Assembly (NCBI GenBank): GCA_019279435.1 | Contig: JAAALK010000289.1 | Coordinates: forward strand, 91,481,023 to 91,545,022 | DNA: 64,000 nt | From: Zizania palustris | Taxonomy: Eukaryota > Streptophyta > Magnoliopsida > Poales > Poaceae | Reading direction: 5' to 3' | Shown here: positions 34,572 to 45,793 of the stretch, one piece after another | How the letters are laid out: each line of letters opens with the position of its first letter | Numbering within the stretch: position 1 is the stretch's first letter | Program-made: the position numbers and the translations under genes | The notes under the pieces: model-generated | Told to the model about the DNA's origin: nothing | Databases searched by the model: none | What the model saw: the letters and a program-made list of their open reading frames with translations, nothing else

Positions 34572-37016
34572 CTAAGACCCTATTCTGATTGTGATAGCTT
34601 CGGACTCCCTGTCTTCAGCCTCCATGCGCCTGTACTCCTCACCTTCGCCCTGCATAATCCGATTTGGAGGGACCACAGATAGCCTGTGGACGATGCCACC
34701 TTCCGCTGCGTCTACTTGTTCCTGCCATTCATAATACCCCAAAGAAAAGCAAGGCATAGTGTTAAGTCGCGGAGGGTACCCTGGCTGTGATATGTACGGA
34801 GCCCATGGATTCCCTGCCCAGTTGTACGGCGGGGGCATCGGCTGCTCTAGTGGCCTCGCCCACTGTGAGCCGAACCCGTTACCCGCAGAGGGGTTCGGTA
34901 GAGTCGACGGCGTCTCAGATCATATCAGCGAAGAGTCCTGCTAGGCCGAAGGTACGTCTAGCCAGTGCGGGCCGAAGCCTCTCGTCGGAGAACTCATCCA
35001 AAATGGTGCGGGGTTCGGCCATTGGGGGCCGAAGTTACTGTACAGGGGGTTCGGCCATTGAGGTTCGAAGCCACCGTACGGAGTGTCAGGCCACTGTGGC
35101 TCGAAGCCGCCGTGCGGAGGGTTTGGCTGCTTTGGTCGGAAGCCACCCTCCGAAAGTCTTGGGCCCTCGGCTGTCCTAGTTTTTTAGCGTGGGGACCTGC
35201 TTCCTTGGCCTTTCTCTGATGCTTGTTCAATAGCATGTGGTATGTTACCTTCGGCCTCTTGTGAGCTTTAGCCGAAGGGGTGTTAATGTTCTGTTTCCAC
35301 ACTCCTACCTCGGGGTTCTTTGGTATGAGCGTGCGAGTGCACGGCTCTCCAACAATTACATCCTTCCCCTTAGCCGACCCTGCCTGTTCTGGCCAAATCA
35401 ACACCATCTTCTCACCGAGGTCAGCGGCGTTGACGGGAAAAGGATCTTTATCCAGTTTCATCTTTGGATTATGTTCTATCTTCAATCGTCCTTCCTCTAT
35501 GGTCGATTGGACCTGCCATCAAAAAACATTGCAGTCGTTAGTATTATGTGAATGTGAATCATGCCACTTACAGTACAGATGCTTCTTTAACTCATCGGCA
35601 GATGGAATGACTTGACCTTTAGGTAACCTGAGAAGCTGATTTTTTAAGAAAAAATCAAATATTTTATCACACTTGGTTATATCGAATGAGTACTTGACCT
35701 CACTAGGTCGATTCTTTGTAGGAGATGGCCATAATTCGGAGCAAGTGATAGGTTTACTCTTAGCATTCCAAACCCATTCGGCCACGTAGATGTCGGCCGA
35801 ATCCTCCTCTTCTGATTCCTCCTCGTCGGAGCGTTCCATGGTGTGGATTTCAGCCCTATGCTTGTTAAACGTCTTAATAAACTTTTTATCTTTGGTTCGG
35901 TCTTCTTGGACCAGAGCCTGATGTAAAACTTGGCTAACTTCTAAAAAGTTCTGGTTGTCTAATCTTTCCTTAATCTTGGAACATAACCCATTAAAAGCTA
36001 GTTCTGCCAAGTCAATTTCTAAAATATTAAGGCTAAAACATCGGTTTCTAGTATCCCTAAAACGCTTGATGTATTTAGAGGCGTTCTCGTTAGATTTCTG
36101 CCTCACCGATGTCAAGTGTGAAAGCCTAAGTTCTGTCTCACCCGTGTAAAAATAATCATGGAATTTCCACTCTAAATCATCCCACGTTTGAACGGAGTTC
36201 GGCGGGAGCGCCTAAAACCAAGTGAAAGCGGTGCCGGATAGCGAGAGAGAAAATAGTCTAACTTTTAGAGCATCTATCCCGCTAACTTCTCCACATTGTG
36301 CCAAAAATTGACTAACGTGCTCTAGTGGGATATCGGCGTGTCGGCCATGGCTCTCTTCCCCACGTGCCATCCATATGACGTGCTCATGTTCGGGTGCCTG
36401 CGCATGTGGTGCGGGCAGCGTGGGTACCGGTGCAGGTGGTGGTGCATGTTACGCAGTGCTAGTTTGGCCGTAAGTATAATGATTAGTCTCGGCCATAAGT
36501 GTTGAGGCCGGAGACATCACGGTCGTGCCAGTGCTGCCGTCAGTTCTGTCGTACACATGGTTTACCGGAGGTGCACTAGCAATAGGGACCGGGGGTATGG
36601 CCTCAGTAAAGCTGAACCTTCTAAGAGTTGCCTCTACTTGGGAGCTGACTGCCGAATCTAAATGGTTGGCTAGCGAAGCGCTAACGGCTTGATCTACTGA
36701 TGCGGCTATTTTTTGCTCAATCTCTAAAGAAGATAAACAAGGCGATACAGGTGTTACCTAGACTTGAGCGAGGTCGGGGGTGACAATGTCGCGCTTGATG
36801 AAGCCTGCACGTGTCTTAACGTAGCCCCCAAGCATCACGTCTTGGAGTGCCTTCAACTTTCCCTCGATCTCTACTCGGTCTTCCGCGGGGATATCTTCAA
36901 GCGTAGGTGTCAGGATGTTGTGGTTGTTGATATCCGCCTCCTATGGTGTCCATCGGCGATGTAGACGTAGTAGTCGTTACAGATGTACCGGTGGCCGATG
37001 TAGACGTACCCATCAT
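34572..37016 (-). pseudogene. gag: gag of element F
   Basis: A start at 37016 (MMGTSTSATGTS) is followed by a Thr/Ser-rich N-terminus and then breaks. The Gag core is clearest at 36115-35519 (SVRQKSNENASKYIKRFRDTRNRC, LAFNGL). A linker follows with an acidic stretch, then a nucleocapsid-like CxxxH part near 35560 and a Pro/Trp-rich C-terminal part (34838-34572, PPPYNWAGNPWAPY). Four 12-residue repeats lie at about 35010-35148. There are multiple stops and shifts. Confidence 0.75.
35010..35148 (-). repeat. 36 bp tandem coding repeat in gag of F
   Basis: The minus strand encodes four diverged 12-residue units of the type GGFEPQWPNPPY (variants include GGFRPKQPNPPH and SNFGPQWPNPAP). The Phe, Pro, Gln/Trp and Pro positions are kept. 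It lies in the Pro-rich part of Gag. Confidence 0.8.
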
Positions 37017-37031
37017 GTTGGCGTAGCTTTT

Positions 37032-40000
37032 TGTGGCGCCCCGATTTACCAAAATGGAGACATTATTGAATTTCATAAGAAAAACAATAATACAAGAGGT
37101 TCATCATGCGACAACGTACATACGACAATATCCATGGTGCGCAGACCATATTTATTACATCAAAGTTTTAGTAAAAACAGTAATAAATTAAAAAGCGGCA
37201 TGACGAACATCTCCTTCAGGATCTTTCTTCTCGACTGGGTCGCTACTTCAGACCGTCTTCATAGTAAGCATCCTCTGTGGGGTCCAACGGGTATGAGTAC
37301 AAAAAGTACTCAACAAGCCACCGCAAATGCAAGTAATAATGCGGGATAATAAACAAAGGAGGGTAGTGGCTAACATTGCAGAAAAGTACAGTTTTTAGTT
37401 ATTGCATTTAGTGTAGTCACATTTTAATCATGCGCGGAAATGTAAACATGAACATCAATAATAACATCATCTAACTCGAGGAGTACGTTTTACCTCCTCG
37501 CACAACAGTCCTTACATGTCAACCAACATGCACATCCATATTCAAAGTAATCTAACTAGGGGATGTCATGCAACCCGCCCTTAACTGTGGGCTCGGCTTT
37601 TCGAAAAGATTTAAGACTCTGATCAGAGATGTACTACTGTACCCACAAGGCACGCACTCATCCCAAATGAGATGACCCATACCACGGGGACTTACCCACT
37701 AGACTTGTGGTTAGTACGTAAGTGTATTGCAACGGATCCCTCAGACCAGTCCTTATAGTGCCCCGGGTGCTACCGACCAATGCCCTAGCTTGCACCCGGA
37801 ACCCACCATGCATTCACTCACAACCATAACTCCAACACCGACAGAATTCCATAGATGAGAAACAATGGGGATCATATAGTAGAACCATGTACTACGACTC
37901 ATTTTTATCCTATAGCGATCGTGTCGATACATTGGACACTAGCTAATACATTTATCATATGGTGACAAGGAGTTTAGGCTAGAGAGCATGGCTTGGGTTG
38001 CACATCAAGGTCGGGGGATCCTAAATAAATATATTGTAAGGGTTCATTTGACTAATGCATGTATAGCCTATGAGTTTTAGCGATAGTTTAATCAAACATG
38101 GGTTCAATATGCTCAAACGATTGGTTTGGTGACTTGCCTTGTTCAGCAAAGGGAGAGGGAGGGACTTCGGGGAAGTAATCCGGCTCCTCGACGGCGTCGT
38201 AGTCTTTTTAATATAATAAAGTAAAATAAAATGAATACAACATTCAACCAAACAATATAACATCACATAATAATCACATAGGGTTAAGTTGGTTTGATTA
38301 AAAATAAATCAGGTTGTTAGGGTTCTGAAATTCAGTTTATAGATAATTTTAAAAGAAATTAAAATGAAGTGTGTCCTTTGAAAAAGGGTTTTAAAAGTGG
38401 TTATTCTCATTTTTAAGTCCTCTAATAAATTTAAAATGAAAGTCCCATAGAAAACTTAGGGGTTTGTTCATATCAACAGGAAATAAATAAACACAAACTT
38501 TACTGGATTTTAAATAATTTAAATTTACATTTTTAACCTAAGGGTATTTGAATGTTCATTTAAATAAACACGAAATGTCTAAAGTAAACCTACTGTTTTT
38601 ATTGCATAAACATGTAGAGAATAATATTACGAATTTTCTGAAATTGGAATGGCAATTTTTAGAGTTCAAATGCGCCAGATATGAATTTTACAAGTTTTAA
38701 ACCTTTTCTGGAATTTATTTTCAATTTTAAAACCCCTCGGGTCCACAGTGAGCCAGGCCCACGGTGAACCCGCGCACTGTGCGCGTGCGCCGGATCAAGA
38801 TCCACCGTTGGATCATGATCGGGCGATCACGGGCGAGGCGGGGAAGTTAAAGTGACGTGGACGGCCAGGATTAAAACGTTTGAACCGGTATGCGATGGAC
38901 GCTCCAGATTAAACGCGGGTTTTAAATACCAACGAACGCACGAGATCGCACCGTACCGCTTCACTCAGATCCGACGGCCCAGATTAAACCGAACAGATGA
39001 TTTAATCTCTAGCATTGGATCTGGATCGCACGGCCGGGATTGAATCCGGCACGGCGCGTGTCGGGGGGGCAAAGTACCCCTTCTTCCCCGACTCCGGCGA
39101 CACGACGATGAGCGATTCCGGCGACGGCAAGGGCTATCTAGTCTAGCTAGGACTAAAAACGCAAAGAGGGTATCGAGGGAACAAGAGGGTACCCTTGCGG
39201 TGGTCCGGGGTCGACGGGGTGAGGCCGGCGACGAGCGGAGGCGGCGAAGGCTTTCGGTCCCTTGGCGGCGACGGCGATCCGGCGGGGTCCGGTGTCGATG
39301 GAGGGGTGGCCGAGGTCAGGGACGTCCTGGCGGTCACGTTGGTGGCGGAGGCACGGACAGAGGTGGTCCGAGGCGATGGCGAGAGGTGGCCGGAGGCGAA
39401 ACAGGAGGGATGCGCTAGGAGGAGGAGTGCGGGCGCTCTGCTTGGTCTGAGTGCAATTGGATGCGTGAACCGAACGCGGTGGAGGGCCGTGGCTTATATA
39501 GGGGTACCGGCGGGGGTCGCATGCATGGAAAATCGAGGGGGAGACTTAACTCGCCGGCGAAGGCTCGGCCATGCACGCGTAGCGTTTATCCCGTGGCGTA
39601 ATGACGAGGGTTAACGGGGGAAAACGGTCGGCGCGACGCGGGGGACCGAGTAATGGCGGCAATTTAATGGGGGACGGGCCGGCGAGGCAGATCCGAGGGC
39701 GAGGTCGTCGGCCGGCGCGATTTGGGGGCGGTGGCGCGAGGTTGACGACGGGCCTGACGAGTGGGGTCCACTGGCCAGCGAGCGCGGACGAGCGAGGGAG
39801 GCAGTCGGCGCCGACAGGTGGGGTCAGGCTGTCAGCCTAAGGCGAGCGCGGGTGATGGGCTGGGCCGGCCGGGAGAGAGAGAAAGTAGGGAGAGGGCCCA
39901 ATACTATTTGAAACTATTTTTTGATTAAAAATAATTGCAGAAATCGATTTAAAATAATAGGGCTACTTCCATGCTTGGTAAAAATTTATAAAAATTCTCA

Positions 40001-40178
40001 AAAATATATCTTGGTCTTAGGATCATATACAAAAAGTTTCACCCCCTAATTTGGCCATCTACTCTATGCTGTAGTTCAATTGGGTATAAAAGGGTATTTA
40101 AAGTATTTTCAGAAATATATATTCCAGGAAATTGAATTTAACAATATTTTTATTGTATTGAAAATTTGGGGTGTTACA
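37032..40178 (-). repeat. 3' LTR of element G
   Basis: 3147 bp. In element orientation it begins TGTAACACCCCAAATTTTC at 40178 and ends GGGGCGCCACA at 37032. A TATATAA box on the minus strand is at 39494-39500, so U3 is about 0.68 kb and R-U5 about 2.4 kb. The zone 38750-39890 is very GC-rich, with plus and minus ORFs that look like composition artefacts. It is nearly identical to 45794-48932 by eye. Confidence 0.95.
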
Positions 40179-40200
40179 AACCTATCCCCCTTACAAAGAA
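40179..40200 (-). other. Polypurine tract of element G
   Basis: Next to the 3' LTR the minus strand reads GTAAGGGGGATAGGTT, directly before TGTAACACCCC. Its purine richness and position mark the plus-strand primer site. It starts about 20 bases after the pol stop. Confidence 0.75.
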
Positions 40201-40219
40201 TCTCGTCCTCGAGATTGGA

Positions 40220-41359
40220 ACGCTACTCGAATAACTCGGGATATTGGGCTTTTAGTTCGTCTTCCTTTTCCCAAGTGGCTTCTTCGGCGGGGTGGTTGTC
40301 CCACTGAACCTTGTAGAAATGAACAACGCGGCTTCTGGTTACCCTTTCCTTGGTTTCCAAGATCTTGATGGGTTTCTCTATGTAGGTCAAGTCTTCTTGG
40401 ACATTGAGCTGCTGGAGGTCGGCTTGCTCGGTGGGTACACGGAGGCACTTCTTCAGCTGAGAGACATGGAACACATCATGAACTCCTGCCAAGGATGGAG
40501 GCAGTTCAAGTTGATATGCCACTTCTCCTTGTCGTCGGAGGATCTGGAAAGGTCCGACGTAGCGGGGTGCTAGTTTGTCTTTCATGTTGAACCTTTGAGT
40601 GCCACGGAGGGGAGTGACTCGGAGATAGACATAATCGCCCTCCTCAAAGGCTAGGTCTCTTCGACGGTTGTCGGCATAGCTCTTCTGATGGGATTGGGCT
40701 GCCTTCAATCGGTCTCTTATGATCTTAACCTTCTCTTCAGTTTCTCTTAACAGATCAGTCCCAAACAGTTGTGACTCTCCGGTTTGATCCCAGAGCAACG
40801 GCGTTCTGCACTTACGTCCATAGAGTGCTTCGAACGGGGACATTTGCAGGCTGGCTTGATAGCTGTTGTTGTAGGAGAACTCTGCATACGGTAAGTTCTT
40901 GTCCCACATTCTGCCAAAGTCTAGAGCACAAGCTCTAAGCATATCCTCCAATATCTGGTTGACCCTTTCGGTTTGACCGTCAGTCTGTGGATGATAGGCG
41001 GTGCTAAAGTTCAGCCGGGTGCCGAGTTCCTCTTGAAGGTTCTTCCAAAACTTGGAGGTAAACTAACTCCCGCAGTCAGATAAAATCTTCTTAGGAACTC
41101 CGTGAAGGCACACGATCCGGGTCATATACAACTCAACCAACTTGGCGACAGTGTAAGTTGTCTTGACCGGAATGAAGTGAGCTACCTTGGTGAGTCGGTC
41201 GACGATCACCCAGATAGAATCGTGACCAGCTTGGGTTCTGGGCAGTCCCGTGATGAAGTCCATTCCTATCTCTTCCCACTTCCATTCAGGGCCTTGAGAG
41301 GTTGAAGAAGTCCGGCAGGCCTCTGATGCTCTGCCTTGACTCGTCGGCATGTGTCGCAC
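40220..41359 (-). pseudogene. pol: Integrase core and chromodomain of element G
   Basis: The core reads GMDFITGLPRT (first Asp), IVDRLTKVAHFIP, LSDCGS (second Asp; the usual DRGS Arg is Cys here) and a TAG at 41063-41065. It continues with AYHPQTDGQTERVNQ (Glu) and FEALYGRKCRTPL. The GPF module (YVGPFQILRR, DVFHVSQLKKC) and a chromodomain (SRVVHFYKVQWDNHPAEEAT, WEKEDEL) close the protein at 40220. Chromodomains of this type guide insertion into marked chromatin in chromoviruses (family knowledge). Confidence 0.93.
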
Positions 41360-42462
41360 TTGGCCACATACTCAGCTATTTCCCTCTTCATGCTGACCCA
41401 CCAATATTTTTCCTTCAGGTCTTGATACATCTTTGTACTCCCGGGATGGATGGAGTATAGAGTATCGTGGGCTTCTTGAAGGATGAGGGTCTTCAATTCA
41501 GGTAGGTTGGGTACGCATATTCGGTTTCCGAACCAGATGGTACCATGCTCGTCCTCGGAAAATCCGGGGGCTTTACCCTTCCTCATGTTCTGCTGGATCT
41601 CTAGGATGTCCGGGTCTTCTTTCTGCTTTTCTCGGATCTGGTCTATTAAGACAGGCCGAGACTCCAAGGCAGCGAGGTACGCTCGAGTGGTGATCCCTAG
41701 GTTTAGCCTTTCCATCTCCTTGTAAAGTAAAGGAGCTTGGTCCTGAACCATGATGGCATTGCAGTACCCTTTTCGACTAAGGGCGTCTGCCACCACATTC
41801 GCTTTGCCCGGATGATAATGGATGCCCAAGTCGTAATCCTTAATCAGTTCCAACCATCTCCTTTGCCTGAGGTTCAGATCTGGTTGGGTGAATATGTACT
41901 TGAGGCTCTTGTGGTCGGTGAAGACCTCACACCGATTTCCCACAAGGTAATGTCTCCATATCTTCAAGGCATGAACCACGGTTGCTAATTCCAGGTCGTG
42001 GATCGGGTAGTTCAGCTCATGTGGCCTTAGCTGTCGGGAGGCGTAGGATATCACTTTCCCTTCCTGCATTAAGACGCATCCCAACCCTTGACGAGAGGCA
42101 TCACAGTAGACGTGGAAGTCTTTCCGGATGTCTGGCAGGGTCAGAATAGGAGCTGATACCAACTTCTTCTTGAGGGTCTGGAAGCTTTCTTCGCAGTCGG
42201 GGGTCCATTCAAACTTCACTTTCTTCTGCAAAAGTCTGGTCATAGGCTTGGCGATCTTGGAAAAATTCTCGATGAACCGGCGGTAGTATCCGGCCAATCC
42301 GAGAAAACTCCGGATCTCGGTCACGGTCGTGGGCTGCAGCCAGTTGGTTACTGCTTCAACGGTGGTTGGGTCCACTGCTATTCCTCCGGCAGATATAACA
42401 TGGCCGAGGAACTTCACCTCAGACGACCAAAATTCGCATTTGCTGTATTTGGCGTACAGTTG
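41266..42462 (-). pseudogene. pol: RT thumb, RNase H and integrase zinc domain of element G
   Basis: Open from the TAG at 42463 down to 41266. It holds KCEFWSSEVKFLGHVIS, the thumb (RSFLGLAGYYRRFI), and RNase H with YCDASRQGLGCVLMQ, SYASRQL, LELATVVHALKIWRHYL, FTDHKSLKY and KANVVADALSRK. The integrase HHCC region follows (HDTLYSIHPGSTKMY, then CDTCRRVKAEHQ). The frame is lost around 41300-41330, where the integrase core continues in another frame. Confidence 0.92.
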
Positions 42463-44688
42463 CTACTCCCTTAGCTTTTCGAGGGTCAGACGGAGGTGAG
42501 TCTCGTGTTCTTCCTTGGTCTTGGAGTAAACGAGGATGTCGTCGATGAATACCACGATGAACTTGTCCAAGAACTCCATGAATACATTGTTCATCATGTT
42601 CATGAAGAAGGCCGGGGCATTCGTGAGTCCGAACGACATCACTGTGTACTCGTAGAGTCCATAGCGGGAGGTGAAAGCAGTCTTGGGTATGTCTTCTTCT
42701 CTAATCCTCAATTGGTGATAACCTGACCTGAGGTCAATCTTGGAAAACACCGAGGATCCTTTCAGCTGATCGAACAGGTCGTCGATCCGAGGCAATGGGT
42801 ACTTGTTCTTGATGGTTACGTCGTTCAAGGCTCTATAGTCCACGCACATCCTCTTGGTCTTGTCCTTCTTCATGGCAAATATAACCGGTGCACCCCAGGG
42901 TGAGGTACTCGGTCGAATATACCCTTTTCGCTCTAGGTCTTCGATGTTGCTCTTGACTTCAGCTAGTTCATTAGCGGCCATTCGGTACGGGTGCTTGGAG
43001 ATTGGAGTGGTCCCGGGGACAAGTTTGATTCTGAATTCGATGTCCCGCTTGGGAGGCATTCCGGGTAGATCTTCAGGGAAGACGTCCGCAAACTCCTTGA
43101 CTATGGGTACCTCTTCAAGAGCTATCGAGCGAAGAGATGCTCCGGGTGTCTTGCGACTGGTCATTCGAAAGGTGATGACCGCGCCTTCAGGGTTGGTCAC
43201 CGTGACGGATTTGTTGGCACAGTCGATCACTCCCTTGTGCTTCATCAACCAATCCATCCCTAGTATGAGGTCGAGTCCGATGCATTGGATGAGGACTGGC
43301 TCGGCCCGAAACAGTACTCCTTGGATGTCAATTTGAACCTTAGGGTTGTATAAGCGGGCTAAGGTCCTATTGCCGGGAGTGGCAATCACCATGGGAATGG
43401 GTAGAGGGAGCACGTCCAGCTCGTTTGTTTTCACAAAATCTTCCGAGACGAAGGAGTGTGTTGCTCCAGAGTCAAATAGTATTACGGCCGGTACGGAATT
43501 CACAGTAAACGTACCGAGCACGACTTCAGGAGCCTCCTGAGCTTCCTCCGCGCTGATATGGTTGACACGGGCGCGAACCGCCTGGTTCGGTGCCGCGCCT
43601 TGAGTCTGCTTGGGGTGGGGACACTGGTGTGCGTAGTGCCCTTCCTTGTGGCAGTTGAAGCAGACAACCGGCCTCCCTTGGCGATCCTTCAAGATCGAGG
43701 CCTTGGCGGCTGGTGTCGGCTGAGCGGCCGGAGATGGTGGAGCGGGGCGAGGATGCCCGGCGTTGGATCCACCGGCGGCGTGAGGTGGCCTATAGGCGGG
43801 CCGAGGATGGTAGGCGGGCGCTGGTGTCGGAGGGACGAAGCGGGGCCTCTGGGAGCTCGCTTGTTGGTGCTTGAAGGCGCTCATCTTCCTCTTCTTGAGG
43901 TCCAACCTGTTTTGCTCAGTCTCTTGGATGAGCGCTTTGTTGACCAGCCGCTGGAAGTCGGCGTAGTCGGTGGCAACGAGCTGGATGGACAGCTCATCCT
44001 TGAGTCCCCGGAGGAACTTGGCTTGGCGGAGGGCGTCGGTGCGCACTTCCTCCGGTGCATAGCGGGTGAGGCGATTGAACTCATGGAGGTACTCTATGAA
44101 GGTCCTGTTGCCTTGTTGCAGGTCGCGGAACTCTTGCTGTTTCACCGCGATGACACCGGCGGGGACGTGGGCGGCATGGAAGGCGAGGGTGAACTCCGCC
44201 CAAGTTACCACGTGGTCCTCTGGCTGGGACTCACGATAGTTGTCCCACCATTCAGCGGCAGGACCCTGAAGCTGGTGAGTGGCGAAGGCCACTCGCTCCC
44301 GGTCGGTGCAGGGGAGGAGGTCGAGCTTCTTTCCGATGGTACGAAGCCAATCTCCGGCCTCCATCGGGTTGGTGGTGCTCGAGAAAATGGGCGGGCGCAC
44401 GCGCAGAAACTCCGAGAGTTGCGGAGCGGGCGCGGGTGCTGGTGCGCGAGGTGCAGGTTCCCCGTTCTGCAGACGGTCCAACTGATCCTGTTGGTTCTGC
44501 ATCTGAGTGAGGAGGGCAGTGATCAGTTGGTTTTGATTCGCCATCATCTCCGCCAAGGTGGGGTGGTTGGCGGAGGGTGATCCAGACTGACGCGGGCCCG
44601 TTGCACCCCAGTTGGGTACAACACCCTCAGGCGCATCACGGCTTCCTCCTGCTCCGTTGTTGGAGCCGGTGTTCTTGTGGTCGGCCAT
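42463..44688 (-). CDS. gag-pol: Gag-protease-RT frame of element G, ended by TAG
   Basis: 741 codons, start MADHKNTGSNNG at 44688. Gag core about residues 90-270 (WW at 147-148, HEFNRLTRYAP). Pro-rich linker. CCHC knuckle CFNCHKEGHYAHQC at 343-356. Protease FDSGATHSF with Asp 406 and ILGMDWL near 475. RT from about 560 with STSPWGAPVIF, DYRALN, SGYHQLRI, FGLTNAPAFF and catalytic FIDDILVYSK at 714-723. Gag and pol share one frame with no shift. A TAG at 42463-42465 stops it inside RT before the QLYAKYSKCEFW motif; beyond it the same protein reads on. Confidence 0.93.
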   Translation of the reverse strand: MADHKNTGSNNGAGGSRDAPEGVVPNWGATGPRQSGSPSANHPTLAEMMANQNQLITALLTQMQNQQDQLDRLQNGEPAPRAPAPAPAPQLSEFLRVRPPIFSSTTNPMEAGDWLRTIGKKLDLLPCTDRERVAFATHQLQGPAAEWWDNYRESQPEDHVVTWAEFTLAFHAAHVPAGVIAVKQQEFRDLQQGNRTFIEYLHEFNRLTRYAPEEVRTDALRQAKFLRGLKDELSIQLVATDYADFQRLVNKALIQETEQNRLDLKKRKMSAFKHQQASSQRPRFVPPTPAPAYHPRPAYRPPHAAGGSNAGHPRPAPPSPAAQPTPAAKASILKDRQGRPVVCFNCHKEGHYAHQCPHPKQTQGAAPNQAVRARVNHISAEEAQEAPEVVLGTFTVNSVPAVILFDSGATHSFVSEDFVKTNELDVLPLPIPMVIATPGNRTLARLYNPKVQIDIQGVLFRAEPVLIQCIGLDLILGMDWLMKHKGVIDCANKSVTVTNPEGAVITFRMTSRKTPGASLRSIALEEVPIVKEFADVFPEDLPGMPPKRDIEFRIKLVPGTTPISKHPYRMAANELAEVKSNIEDLERKGYIRPSTSPWGAPVIFAMKKDKTKRMCVDYRALNDVTIKNKYPLPRIDDLFDQLKGSSVFSKIDLRSGYHQLRIREEDIPKTAFTSRYGLYEYTVMSFGLTNAPAFFMNMMNNVFMEFLDKFIVVFIDDILVYSKTKEEHETHLRLTLEKLRE

Positions 44689-44875
44689 CTTCTGAATTCA
44701 TAGGGTTATAAGGCAAAAAGATGACAACACAATTAACGAGAGTAGTTTATGCATATATAAATCAAGTGGTAAAATGTTCATTACAATCAAGATCTTATTC
44801 TACCCACAACACACTCGTCGTGGGTAGCACCACATACAAAATTATGCTTTTTATTAAAATAGCGACTCCTAACGC

Positions 44876-45655
44876 CTACTCGCCACCGGAGGCGGTCTCC
44901 GTGCTCTCGGAACCACGAGTAAGCGGCTCAAGAGGGATGGTGGGTTCGAGAAAATTCTCGATGATGGAGTCGGAGACGAGGCCGGGGCGTGGTGCAGGGG
45001 CGGTGGTGGAGGGTCTGGCGGGGGAGGGTCGTGGCGGGATCCTCTTGGGGCGAGGGAGGGGCTCACGGATGGGCTTCTTCTTCCTGGGAAGAAGAGGAAC
45101 CATCTCCGCAATATCCTTCTGCAGCTGCATGATCTTGCGCTGCAGCTCGCCGTTCTGTTGGATCAAGTTCTTCGTTTCTTCACGAAGGAACTCAACCGCC
45201 TCATGGTGCTCGTCGGCGTCGAGCACCGCCTCGGTATGGAGATCGTCCATAGCCTGTAGAAGACGCGACTGCCGAGCCATGACCGGATCACGCACGGAGT
45301 GAACTCCGAGGTAGATGCTACGGTGGGCGCCGGGAGTACGCTTCGGTACAAGCCGGAAGGACGAGTTATGGAGACGATCATCGTAGATCATCCTCAGCTC
45401 CATGAGGGCCTGGAGGGCGACTCGTTGGCACGCGACGTCGAAAGTCGGGCCTCCAAGTGCTGTGGTGTAGGGCGGCAAGTGTTCTCCAGAGCCATGGACG
45501 GTGAGGGAGACGCCACAAGGCCCGGCGAACTCGTCGGGGTACACTCCTTGGAATTCGGGTTCGAAGAGGAACCCGAGGAAGGTGAGCATCATACGGAGCT
45601 CCCGGACGAAGCCCTCATAGTGGCAGCAGTAGCTGTGCACTTGGTATACCGGCAT
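44876..45655 (-). CDS. ORF0 of element G, intact, function unknown
   Basis: 259 codons, ATG at 45655 to TAG at 44876, uninterrupted, between PBS and gag in the same sense. Residues 1-110 form a possible globular part with many aromatic residues and four Cys. Residues 128-185 look like a coiled coil (FLREETKNLIQQNGELQRK). Residues 190-225 are a Pro- and basic-rich tail (RKKKPIREPLPRPK), and the end is acidic. No catalytic motif, knuckle, signal peptide or membrane segment was seen. Extra ORFs at this place are known in rice RIRE3/RIRE8-type elements; their role is unknown to me. It might assist Gag or bind nucleic acid, which is inference only. Confidence 0.75.
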   Translation of the reverse strand: MPVYQVHSYCCHYEGFVRELRMMLTFLGFLFEPEFQGVYPDEFAGPCGVSLTVHGSGEHLPPYTTALGGPTFDVACQRVALQALMELRMIYDDRLHNSSFRLVPKRTPGAHRSIYLGVHSVRDPVMARQSRLLQAMDDLHTEAVLDADEHHEAVEFLREETKNLIQQNGELQRKIMQLQKDIAEMVPLLPRKKKPIREPLPRPKRIPPRPSPARPSTTAPAPRPGLVSDSIIENFLEPTIPLEPLTRGSESTETASGGE

Positions 45656-45778
45656 CTACAAAACAGCAAATTGAATAAAAGTGAGGAGAGGAACAAAGTT
45701 TATAAAGTAGATTTTCGAGAAATAATTTCTTGTGGCTAATGGCTAGGCGGGTCTGTTTGGCTTCCTACAGTCAAGTCG

Positions 45779-45790
45779 GCTCTGATACCA
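45779..45790 (-). other. Primer binding site of element G
   Basis: The minus strand reads TGGTATCAGAGC, three bases inside the 5' LTR edge at 45794. It matches the usual initiator tRNA-Met site exactly. Confidence 0.93.
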
Positions 45791-45793
45791 TCT

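Noticed and set aside
39195..39614. 139-codon Gly/Arg-rich ORF in the G LTR, repeated at 47902-48267
   Set aside because: It lies in the GC-rich LTR core where stops are rare by composition, has no domain, and is antisense to the element; duplication simply reflects the LTR pair.
43558..44580. 340-codon plus-strand ORF antisense to gag of element G
   Set aside because: It is the mirror of the GC-rich gag-protease frame, contains no domain and has composition-driven residues; the minus-strand frame has clear Gag, knuckle and protease motifs.
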